Shown: positions 8,038 through 18,200 of the stretch, piece after piece
How positions within the stretch are numbered: the first letter of the stretch is position 1
How the letters are laid out: every line of letters begins with the position of its first letter
NCBI RefSeq assembly: GCF_001261775.1
Contig: NZ_LN868535.1
Span: forward strand, 294,148-358,147
Direction: 5' to 3'
Origin: Anaeromassilibacillus senegalensis
GTDB taxonomy: Bacteria; Bacillota; Clostridia; Oscillospirales; Acutalibacteraceae
DNA: 64,000 nucleotides
Notes under the pieces: model-generated
Databases searched by the model: none
Told to the model about the DNA's origin: nothing
The model's input: only the letters and a program-made list of their open reading frames with translations
Made by a program: the position numbers and the translations under genes

Positions 8038-11000
8038 TTAAACAATTGTGATCACACAATGCTTTTGCGGTTCCCCATTGGGCATTTGGGTATACACGCC
8101 GGTGCTCTGTCCCGGTGCGCCAATGGCATACACCCTGTAATAGAAATCGTTGCCGATCCTGGCTACAAACTGGGTCTTGAGTACATTGCCGTTGCCTACC
8201 GTGAAATACGGGGCCGCGTTGCTGCCATTGACAACCGTCATCTGAAAGCAGTATGCGCTGCCTCTTTGCAGGGTACAGTCCGCTGTGGTATCGGAAACCA
8301 CACTGGCTGCCCGTGAGGCGTTCACGCCCGCGACAGCCGTGCCCTCTGCGCCATATGTATTGGTGTTGACGGGTGTACGGGCAGACTTTTCGCCGCTGCG
8401 GATCCCGGTATCTTTGGAGGCCAAGCCGTTCAGCGCCTTCGTCAGGCGCCGGTTGGAAGCGTCAACCTCTTCCTGGGTTGCCTGGTCGTCTGCAAAAGTT
8501 CTGTTTGCATCCTCCAGCGCGGCCGTCAGGGTGCGCACGCTGTCCGCCGTATACGGATTGGTGTCGACAGCTTCCGCCTTGTCAATCGTTTCTTTGAGTG
8601 CCTCTTTGTTGGGGATGAGGCGCAGGCGCGCCATCGCCTCCACAAGGGCAGCCTCCGCATCGTCAATCGCTTTCTGGGCCGCGTCTGTATCCGCCAGAAC
8701 GGTATGCGCCGCTGCCAGGGCCGCCGTGAATTCCGCCTTGCCGGTCTCCAGATATGCCTCGAGCTTCAGCGCCTCCGCTTCCGCAATTCGGGCTTCCAGG
8801 CCGCTCCTGTCGGAGAGGCGGACCAGATTTTCCAGCGCGTCGTTCAGTTCTTTTGCCGCCGCATCGACGTCAACCTCCAGCGCATTTTCCGCCTCGACCA
8901 GCTCCTTCGCAGCCGCATAGGCCGCATCGAGCGCCGCCAGGCTGTCCGCTGTGTAATCGCCGCGATCCAGCGCATCCGCAACTTCCATGAGCACGGTCAG
9001 CTTGGACTTGTCGCCCTCCGTAAAGCTGAGGTAATGCAGTGCGTCGATCAGCGCAAACATCGCGTCGTCAATTTCTTTCTGGGACGCGCTCGGATTGGCT
9101 TCCACCGCCTGCGCGGTTTTAAGGGCTTTTTCATACTTTCTCTGTACCGCCGGGACGGATGCCGCCGCTTCGTCGGCGCAGCCCTCCGCAATTTCGATTA
9201 CGGAACGCAGATTCATCTTATTCACCACAATAAACTGAAACGCAAGGGTTGCATCTGTGTTCGGCATGGTAAAGTTGTACGCAAAGATTTCGCCGTCCGC
9301 CAGTTTCAGCGGTTCGCCGTTGAGGGTTGCGCCGGCAAGTTCCCTGCCGTCCACATAGGGGCGGAACGCCAACGCAACCTCGTCCTTTGCCATTACAACG
9401 TCCTTGTATGCGCCGATCAGATCCGGCAGCTTCTGGCTGATGCCGTCCACCGACAGGCTGACGTTTTTGCCGTAGGTAACGGTGAGCATATGCTCCGCGG
9501 GAATACCCTCGGATACGGTGAGGGTAACCGGCGCGGTGTAAAGGTCGTACTCTGTGCCGCCCATCTGGGACTTGACGCGCAGGGATACCACCGCTGTGCC
9601 CGCCTTGACGCCGGTGACGGCACTGCCGGATACCTGAATCAGTTCGCCGCCTTCCAGTACCACAATTTCCGGTGCGTCATAGCTTACAACATCCCGCGCA
9701 TTGGTTTTACCCACCGCCTTGAGGGACAGGGTTTCGCCTTCCGCCAGCGTATATGCGTTCTGTTCCGCCTCAACCCCGAACACCGCATCCTTTGACCAGT
9801 CCGCGTAATTGGTGGTAAGGCCGTTGATGCCGTGGTCAATTGCCCACTGGTAGGCGCTCTGGCTGTTGTAGGTCCACGGCCAAAGCGTCATGCCGCGTCC
9901 CTGCATCTGCTGGACAAACGTCTCGTTGTGGATCGCGCCGTAGGAGGGATTGAAGGTGCTGTTCATCGGCAGAACCTGATTGAGCGCCTTACGAACGGTG
10001 ACCATCGGGTTCGCCGTGTTGACGCTGCCCACGCCGCTCAGGTAGCCGATGGACATTGTGGGCATCTCGTCCAGCGTGATCGGCACGCTCTTGGCATTGA
10101 AAGTGATACAGCAGACCTGGTCCTGCATATCGAATTCTTTGATCATATCGGTGCAGGCCTTCTCAATGCCCTCGGAATTGTCCTTCAGCTCCAGGAAGAG
10201 CACGAGGTCCTTGCCTTTGATGTACTCCAGCATCTCCCGCAGGGTGGGGACCGGTTCCCCCGCAAATTCTTCCCCGTAGTAGGAGCCCGCGTCGAGCATC
10301 CGGACCTGCTCCAGCGTCAAGTCGCGCGGGCGGCAGTTCTGGCGCGTCACACCGTCTGTGAACACACTGTCTGAAATTTGGGTGTTGGTCAGGATGTCGG
10401 TCGTGCGGGCAAAGGTGTCGTCGTGCAGGACGATGACCTCTTGATCCTTCGTCAGGTAAACGTCGTTTTCAATCATTTGCGCGCCGTACTCTTCATATGC
10501 CATCCTGTAGCCCGCCATCGTATTCTCCGGCGCGCTGCCCGGGGTGCCGCGGTGTCCGATGATAAAGCTGCGGCGGGTCAGGGTGCGGCCTGTAAAACAT
10601 TCCGCCAGCGCCGCCAGACGCGCCGGTTCCGCGGTAATCACGCCGTTCGCGCCGGACTGGACCGCGCGGAAAAGGCCGGTCGTCGTGTCGTCGGAAACCA
10701 CCCAGACGGACAACAGCAGGCGCTGCATCTGTTCCACGACTTCCTTGTTCGCCGCGGACTGTTTGAGGATGATGTTCTTGGCGTTCGCGCGATTCGCCGC
10801 GCCGACGGCATCCGCCGCCTGCGCGCGGGTCAGGGTTTCCGCATCCAGCATCAGGCTGGCGCGCGTGGTTGGAGCTTTGGCGCGGAATTCGCGCAGCAGC
10901 TCGCCGTTTGTACCGGCAACCTGCAAATCCTCCAGCTTGTTTTCCTCAATATAAGCCGCGAGCGCGTCCGCCGTCTCCGCATCGTCCAGCTCGATCAGCA

Positions 11001-11952
11001 GCAGCGTTTTCCCGTAGAGCTGATCCATACAGTCCTGTATGCCGCCCAGGCGGACTTCGCCGCTGTAGAGCGCGAGTCCATCCTCTTCCCGTTCCGCGCG
11101 GAGCATCAGGCTGCTGGTCACTGCGTCGGCCATTTTGGCTTCCGCGTCGTCTAAACCGGTCAGGCCGGAGGCGATCACGGTCGGGGCAGAAACAAGGTTG
11201 TCGCTCAGGCTCTTCACCATCGCATAGTCGTTCTCCGGTTTGGGGAGATCCGGAAGCGCTTCCGGGTTCAGGTGCACGGTAAGGTTGTCGAAGCGCACCG
11301 TCACCAGATTGGATTGCAGGCCGATGTCGCCGGTAGAAAAATCGGCTGCCTTGTCGGTAAAGATCAGTTCCTTGCCGTCGATCCACTGCTTGACCCGATT
11401 GCCGGTAGCCGTCACCTTAAAATGGCGGGTCAGGCCGTCGTCCATTTTGCCGGTGAAGGAGGCGGTTTCCCGCACATCCCAGGCGCCGCCCGCCGTCATT
11501 GCCGCAAATTCCACGCCGTTGGTCGCGGTGGCATCCTGCCGAACCGCAAACTGGTAGTACGGCTTGTCCTGATCCTGCACGCGGTACATGATCGAAGCCC
11601 AGCGCGCGGAATTGCTCGCCTGCATGAAGGTCACATCTGCTTCAATGATATAGTCGCCCGCGCCCTCCGGCATCGGGATGATCAACCTTGTGTTCGGCTC
11701 CATCTCCAGGAAGTGGTTTCCGTTTTCCTCCTTGACCGCACAGCTGCCGCCAAGCTGTTTCCAGTCCGCGGGAAGCGTTCCGTCCTCAAAATCCACGGAG
11801 AGGAACGGTTCGTCGCCGGCCTGCGCATGGCTGGCCACATGGGAAATCGCCGGTACCTGTTCCTGCGCCGCTGTCGCGGGAAGAATACCTGCCAGTGCGG
11901 TCAGCTGTAAGGCCGCCAGCAATGCGCAAAGGGTTTTTCTCAGTTTCATCAT
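8038..11952 (-). CDS. Secreted glycerophosphodiester phosphodiesterase-like protein with FIVAR repeats
   Basis: A 1304-residue exported protein. Order: signal peptide (about 1-30); concanavalin-like/LamG-type beta domain (about 45-235); a TIM-barrel-like region resembling a degenerate GDPD (about 240-455); an active-looking GDPD domain from about 460, with GHRGTPGSAPENT (His467), IENDV (Glu495, Asp497) and LHDD (His510); a Big-like domain; the HMLTVTYG Ig-like domain; FIVAR units; and the shared C-terminal domain. GDPD enzymes hydrolyse glycerophosphodiesters; when secreted, the substrate could be wall teichoic acid or phospholipid head groups (inferred). GGAGG lies 5 bases before the ATG at 11952 and 8 before the one at 11949; either may start. 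Confidence 0.85.
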   Translation of the reverse strand: MMKLRKTLCALLAALQLTALAGILPATAAQEQVPAISHVASHAQAGDEPFLSVDFEDGTLPADWKQLGGSCAVKEENGNHFLEMEPNTRLIIPMPEGAGDYIIEADVTFMQASNSARWASIMYRVQDQDKPYYQFAVRQDATATNGVEFAAMTAGGAWDVRETASFTGKMDDGLTRHFKVTATGNRVKQWIDGKELIFTDKAADFSTGDIGLQSNLVTVRFDNLTVHLNPEALPDLPKPENDYAMVKSLSDNLVSAPTVIASGLTGLDDAEAKMADAVTSSLMLRAEREEDGLALYSGEVRLGGIQDCMDQLYGKTLLLIELDDAETADALAAYIEENKLEDLQVAGTNGELLREFRAKAPTTRASLMLDAETLTRAQAADAVGAANRANAKNIILKQSAANKEVVEQMQRLLLSVWVVSDDTTTGLFRAVQSGANGVITAEPARLAALAECFTGRTLTRRSFIIGHRGTPGSAPENTMAGYRMAYEEYGAQMIENDVYLTKDQEVIVLHDDTFARTTDILTNTQISDSVFTDGVTRQNCRPRDLTLEQVRMLDAGSYYGEEFAGEPVPTLREMLEYIKGKDLVLFLELKDNSEGIEKACTDMIKEFDMQDQVCCITFNAKSVPITLDEMPTMSIGYLSGVGSVNTANPMVTVRKALNQVLPMNSTFNPSYGAIHNETFVQQMQGRGMTLWPWTYNSQSAYQWAIDHGINGLTTNYADWSKDAVFGVEAEQNAYTLAEGETLSLKAVGKTNARDVVSYDAPEIVVLEGGELIQVSGSAVTGVKAGTAVVSLRVKSQMGGTEYDLYTAPVTLTVSEGIPAEHMLTVTYGKNVSLSVDGISQKLPDLIGAYKDVVMAKDEVALAFRPYVDGRELAGATLNGEPLKLADGEIFAYNFTMPNTDATLAFQFIVVNKMNLRSVIEIAEGCADEAAASVPAVQRKYEKALKTAQAVEANPSASQKEIDDAMFALIDALHYLSFTEGDKSKLTVLMEVADALDRGDYTADSLAALDAAYAAAKELVEAENALEVDVDAAAKELNDALENLVRLSDRSGLEARIAEAEALKLEAYLETGKAEFTAALAAAHTVLADTDAAQKAIDDAEAALVEAMARLRLIPNKEALKETIDKAEAVDTNPYTADSVRTLTAALEDANRTFADDQATQEEVDASNRRLTKALNGLASKDTGIRSGEKSARTPVNTNTYGAEGTAVAGVNASRAASVVSDTTADCTLQRGSAYCFQMTVVNGSNAAPYFTVGNGNVLKTQFVARIGNDFYYRVYAIGAPGQSTGVYTQMPNGEPQKHCVITIV

Positions 11953-12077
11953 TTCAACCTCCAAAAAATCGTCTCAAAATCCTTTTTGCCGGTTCTTAGG
12001 ATACCGCGTTTGTATTAGGAGCAGATCAAGAACAGGTAAAGTGGACTTTAGAATACAAAATATGGCAAAAAACAGAA

Positions 12078-12109
12078 GGAGCGCCCCGGCCAGTTGGCCG
12101 GGGCGCTCC
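12078..12109 (-). terminator. Intrinsic terminator of the GH2 gene
   Basis: 15-bp perfect stem GGAGCGCCCCGGCCA with a 2-base loop; on the minus strand it is followed by a TGTTTTTTG tract. It lies about 150 bases after the GH2 stop codon. Confidence 0.85.
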
Positions 12110-12183
12110 CCAATCGGGTTGCCGCGTCTATCAGAAGGATGATCCGATTGACTCTGCTTTGCAGAGGCTGAAAACCACTTTAC

Positions 12184-12261
12184 TTAGCCGATAGAAACCG
12201 TACAGTGTTTGACGGGACGTACAACGTCGTTCGCACCTGCGGTGTCTTTCAGTGGCTGCAA
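12184..12261 (-). pseudogene. In-frame relic copy of the C-terminal tail after the GH2 stop
   Basis: Directly after the TGA of the GH2 gene the same frame stays open for 25 codons and ends RPVKHCTVSIG then TAA. The real protein ends AAAVKHCTVTIG. So the last dozen residues of the shared C-terminal domain are present twice, the second time behind a stop codon. It is either a recombination scar between related tails or a rarely read-through extension. Confidence 0.7.
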
Positions 12262-15200
12262 TCAGCCAATGGTTACCGTGCAGTGCTTGACAGCAGCAGC
12301 GCCCGGCAGCGCGGTATAAACGCCGGTGCTGGCGCCCGGTGCGCCGACCGCCCAGACTCTGTAGTAATACTCGTTGCCGATCTTTGCTACAAATTGGGTC
12401 TTGAGCACGTCGCCGTTGCCGACGGTGAAGCTCGGGGCTGTTCCGTTGCCGTTCACAACCGTCATCTTGAAGCAGTACGCGCTGCCTCTCTTCAGGGTGA
12501 AGTTCACAGTGGTGTCGGAGACGACGCTTGCTGCCTGTGCAACATTTGCGCCCACGATCGCCGTGCCCTCAGCGCCGTATGCGTTGGAAGGTGCGGAGGA
12601 ACCGCCGGAGGTCTTGTTTCCGCTGGGCTTGCTGCTGCCCTTCGGCACCAGGCTGTTCGTGACTCTGGTCAGCTTCGTGTTGACCGCGTCAACTTCTTCC
12701 TGGGTCGCCTGCGGGTTGTTGAGGACGTCGTTCGCCTCGCCCAGCGTATCCTTCAGGTCGCGCACGCTGGCTGCCGTGTATTTGCTGGTATCGATGGCTT
12801 CCGCCTTCTCGATATTTTCTTTGAGAGCGTCCTTGTTGGGGATAAGACGCAGCAATGTCATCGCACTCGACAGTTCATTTACCGCGTCCTCGATCTCCTT
12901 CTGGGTGGCGTCCGGATTCTCCATAACCGCGTGGGCCTTCTCCAAAGCCGCCGCGAACTCCTCCTTGCCAACCTCGAGATACTTGTCGAGATCCAGGCCT
13001 TCAGCCGTGTCGATCTTGTCCGCCAGGTCGCTCTTATCGGTGATTCTCACCAGGGTGATCAGCGCTTCGTTCAGCGCTTCCGCCGCCGCGTCGACGTCCA
13101 CTTCCAGCGCGTCTTCCGCGTCGACCAGTTCCTTGGCCGCCGCATAGGCTGCATCGACCTTGGCCAGGCTCTCCTCGGTGTAGAAGCTGCGGTCCAAAGC
13201 GTCCGCGATGTCCATCAGCACGGTCAGCTTGGACTTGTCGCCCTCCGTGAAGCTGAGGTAATGCATCGCGTCGATCAGCGCGAACATTGCGTCGTCAATT
13301 TCCTTCTGGGTTGCCGTCAGCTTTTCTTCCGCCGCCTTGGCTTCCTTCAGGGCTTTTTCAAATTTCTTCTGTACAGACGGAACTGTACCTGCCGCCTCGT
13401 CCGCGCAATCCTCCGCAACCGCGATCACGGAGCGCAGATTGGTCTTATCCACTACGGTGAACTGGAACGCAAGGGTGGTATCCTTGTTCGGCATGGTCAG
13501 GTCGTATACGAAGGAACCGGTGTCTTTGACCTGCAGCGCTTTGCCGTTGAGGGTCACGCCTGCAAGTTCTCTGCCGTCCAGACGCGGACGGAACTCGAGG
13601 GACAGCTTGTCGCCTGCCATCACAACGTCCTTATACGCGCCGATCAGGTCTGCAAGACGCTGATTCTCGCCGTCGATATACAGGCTGACATTGTTGTTGT
13701 AGGAGGCGGTGAGCATGTGCTCGGACGGAATATCCTTTTCATATTCATCCGCCGGAATGACCTTAAAGTTCTGTACCTGCAGACCGGAGTTGAAATTGCG
13801 CAGTCCGATCATGCCATAGCTATACGCTTCGTCTTCAACTGTGTAATACTCTACGCCGTCGACGGAAGCCGTAATCTTGTTGCCGATGACTTTGACTTCA
13901 AAATCATACCATTTGGACGGATCAATCTTGAAGCTGTGGTCGTTCATGATGGAACGCCATCCATAGTGGATGTCGCCGGTTTCCAGGCCGCTGGCCGATT
14001 CGCCGGTCAGCTCTTTGGCATTGTAGTTGATGCCGGATACATAGCCGTACTGATCGTCCTGGCCCACTCCGAAGTCGGAGCAGCGGAAAATATAGCCCGC
14101 ATTGGACTTGATATCATTGCGAACATCAAGCTTGATCTTGGCCTGGATCACATAGTCGTCCCATGTGGCGTAGCCGTCGACCATCTTCTTGCCCTGCGCA
14201 CTCTTCAGGTTAAGCGTATTATCCTTAACGGAGAAGTCGCCGCTGATGATGTTCCAGCCGTCCAGGCAGCCATCGGAGAAGTTTTCTTCATAGATAAACT
14301 TATCCTTGACCACGACGTTGTCAAACGCCGCCGCGCCTTCCAGAATCACAAGGCCAGCTTTGCCGTTGAGGAAATCATTGTCAATTACGGTGAGCGCCGC
14401 TTCCTTTGCACCATCCACATAGACGCGCAGCGCGTTGTTGACCGCGCGCACCTTGAGATTGTAGGCGGTATCCGCCGCGACGTCCAGATCGGTTTCCGCC
14501 AATACGGTTTCCACACCGCTCATGGAGCGGATGACCTGGAGTTTATCCGCCTTTTCATCCAGAACCACATAGTAGCCGGAGAGGCGTTCCTTCTGGGTAA
14601 TGGCGCGAACCGCGAGGCCCGCTTTGCCGTCCGCCGCCGGAGTCACATCCGCGGAGAACTCGTAATCGGTCCAGCCCGCGTTGCCGACCAGCGCCGTTGC
14701 TTTGCCGCTTGCCGCCATCTGGCCGTCCTCGCTGCTCCAAGCCGCACCGGTCGCCGTCCACTCGGCGATGCTGCCGTTTTCAAAGTCCGCTTCATAGCGC
14801 GGCGCGGTGGAAACGACTACGTTGTCAAAGACGCCCTTGCAGCGGAAGCCGCGCAGTGCAACGCTGCCGCTCTGGTAGGTGCCGTCATACACATCGACGC
14901 GCGGTTCCGTCTCGTCGTCCAGATAGACGCGGATTCTGGAGCCGACCGCGACCATACGCAGTCTGTGGGTTTCGCCGACCGCGACGGGAGCCTTCACATT
15001 GGCCAGCTCCGTCCAGCCGTTGCTCATGCGTCCGACCTGAATATAGCCTTCGCCAATGCCTGCGTAATAGCCGTTGGCTCCGTCGACATTGTCCTTGTAC
15101 TCGCTGCCGCGGATGATCAGGCCCATGTTGCCGTTGGTGCCGGGCTTAACTTCCGTCAGGGTAATATCCGCTTCCGCGACAAGATCGGTGGACTCGGTGT

Positions 15201-18200
15201 TCTTGATGATCGCCTTGTTGCCCCAATCCGCCTCGACGTAGAGGTTGTTGTTCTCGTTGGAGCCGTTCCAGACGCCGTCGGATTTGTTGGTATCGTTCGG
15301 GCGGTCTTTGTCGCCCTTGATGATCTCATAGCGCTTGCCAAAGGTTTCGTTGGGTCTGCCCTGCGTGGTGCCGGAGCCGATATTGAAGGAATCCACAAAC
15401 TGGACGTCCGCCTGGACGTCGCCCGCTGTGAGGACTTCATAGCTCTCCGGCGCAACCGTCACGCTGCCGCCGATCGCCTGTACAGAACCGGTGAAACCGC
15501 TGTAATCGTAGAGATCGATGACCGGGACCGGGTTGCCATCTGCATACACGGTGACATGATCGTCAAAGAAGACCGCCTTCAGGTTGGAGGCGTCCGCTTC
15601 CGCCGTTGCTAAAACGGTTCCGTCCGCTTTGGCCAGCACGACGCTGCCGTCTTCCACGCCGACCTTGTAGCCGGTGTTCGCTTCCGCGTTGTAGCGCGCA
15701 TAGAAGCCCGCCGCGCCGGACTCGACGCTGAAGTTGTTGGTTTCGGGGGTAACCGCTTCCGTTGTGGCCAGGTCTTCCGGATTCAGGATGACCATCGGGT
15801 TGACGGCGTAGCGGCCGTTGCCTTCGTTGTACATACGCACGCCGTTCGCGTTCTCCGCGTCTTCCTTGACGGAATAGGAGACGGTCAGGGCGTTGTTTTC
15901 CGCCAGCTCTGCCTTCAGAGCGTCCAGCACGTCCGCCGGAACGCTGAGGTTGAGCAGGTAACCGAAGTTGCCCGCGCTGGCGCCGTTCAGTTCGCCCTTG
16001 GGCAGAGTCAGCGTGCCGCGGATGTCTCTCGGGTTGTCCGGGAGGAACACGGTGTTGACTTCATGGCCGTTGATGGAAACGGTCACATCGGAGGGAAGTT
16101 CGCTGCCCACGGTTGTCTGAGACAGCTTGGAGTTGCTGATGCCGTGGTTGACGGTTTCATCCTTCAGGGAGGACGCTTCCGCGACGACGCGCATGCCGTT
16201 GAGGCTGTCCACATCGAAACCGGCCGGCAGGGTGTACTCGTAAGTGACCGCACCCACGCCGTTTTTCACGGTGTTGGAGGCTGCGGCGGACTGGCGCAGA
16301 ACCGCTGTCTCTTCAGACAGGATGCTGACCGCCGGGGAGTCCTTGCCGTTGGTCACAATGACGTTTGCAAAGTTCTTGGAAATCTTTTCGCCGTTGCTCT
16401 CGATCCAGAGGGTGATGGTGCCGACGCACTTCTGATCGGGCAGCGTGAAGGAGATCGTATGGTTCTCACGGGTGTACGGCGCATAGGTCAGAGCAAATTC
16501 GCCGCTCTTTCCGGTGGAGATGTTGTTGCCGTAAATGTCCGTCGCGTCAAAACGCCACTTCAGGACCGGGTTCTCCAGCGCTTCGCCGGACCAGTTGATC
16601 GCGACCGCCGGTGCGGAATACTGCGTGCCGGGGGCTACGACCAGCGCCGGGTTGATGTCGAGACCGACATAATGCTCCGGATTGGTCAGGTCGTTAATAC
16701 GCATGTCGCCACCGTACGCCACTTCGTCGTAGCCGAAGATCTTGTCGCGGCGGTCATAGGTCAGGATGCCGTTGCGCTCGTATTCCACGTCGAACGGCTC
16801 GGTGTAGACAAAGCCGTTCAGCTTGTCGTACTGGCGCTGGATATCGGTCTGATACTTGAAGCACCAAGATACGTCGAAGTCGCCCGCGTACGCGTCGACG
16901 CCGCCGTATTCGCTGTTCAGCCAGGGCTCGGTTTCCTGCTTGAAATCGCCCCAGAAGTTGTTGCCGGAACCGGGATAGGTGTCGCGCTCACGGTTGGCCA
17001 CATCGTTTTTGGAGTTCTGATAGCCCTTCGGATACATATGGAAGGTATTCAGGTCGGTCGGCTGGATATGGTCGTTGTTGCACGGGCTCATATCCTCAAC
17101 CAGCAGATTCGGGTTGATATCCTTGGTCTTGTAGTACAGGTACTGGATCCACTCGTTGGTGGTCATGCCGTCGTCGGCTTTTCCGCCGTTGTGGTTGATG
17201 CCCCATGTCTCATTGAAGAGCATGACGGCGATCACGCTGGGATGGTTGTAGTCGCGGTTGAGCATCTGCTCCAGCGCGTACTCATAGACCACGCGGCCCG
17301 GGGTTGCGCCGTTGTTGGACTTTGTATTCATATAGGTGGCGTGCGGCATATCCTGCCACACAAACATGCCCAGGCGGTCCGCCCAGTAATACTGGACCGG
17401 GTCCTCAATCTTGAGGTGTTTGCGGATCATGTTGAAGCCGCGGTCGCGCATCGCCTTGATGTCATATTTCAGCGCTTCTTCGCTGGGAGCGGTATAGACG
17501 CCCTCTTCCCAGAAGCCCTGATCCAGCAAACCGGACAGGAAGACCGGCTCGTTGTTGACATAAATGTACTCATAGTTTTTGCCGTCATAGATTTCCGTGC
17601 TGACTTTGCGCTGACCAAAATAGGTGGCAACGTTGTCCAGCTCGGTATCGCCGTCCAGCAGCTTGACGGAGCCTTCGTAGAGGTTCGGGGAATCATAGTT
17701 CCACAGCTTCTGGTCCGCGATGGCGATTGCATCCAGGGAGACCAGGTTTTCGCCCGCCTTCAGCGCGATTTCCTGCGTGCCGCTGATGGTGGAACCGGTT
17801 TCGATGTTTTCGCCCTTTTCGTCGTCCCACAGGACGCTCTTGAAGTCATACGCGACGGTGACGGTCTTGTCGGCGTCGCTCTGGACCTTCAGTTCAAACT
17901 GGACGGAGGAATTGTCCACGTCCGGGTTGGCATGCGCATACTCCAAGTAGGTGCTGCTTCTGCCTTCCAGGTAGACGGTCTGCCAGATGCCGCTGGTGTG
18001 CGTGTAGCCGCAGGGTGCGTTGTGGCCCTGCTTGCCGACCAGCGCCGGGTATTCGTCCTTGCCGTAGGAGGCCTCGTCGTTGACCATCAGGGTAATCTTG
18101 TTGTCGCCCGCATTGACAAACTCGGTGATGTCGAATTCAAACGGGGTGTAGCCGCCCTCGTGGTCGCCGACCTTTTCGCCGTTGACGTACAGGGTGCAGA

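Noticed and set aside
7854..8051. A 65-codon plus-strand open frame before the GDPD 3' end
   Set aside because: No ribosome site, no family resemblance, and it runs into the convergent gene.
12205..15612. A plus-strand open frame of more than 1100 codons opposite the GH2 gene
   Set aside because: It is the antisense shadow of a GC-biased secreted enzyme gene; the protein has no recognisable domain and no ribosome site. The same applies to 16063-19254 and 28232-32926.
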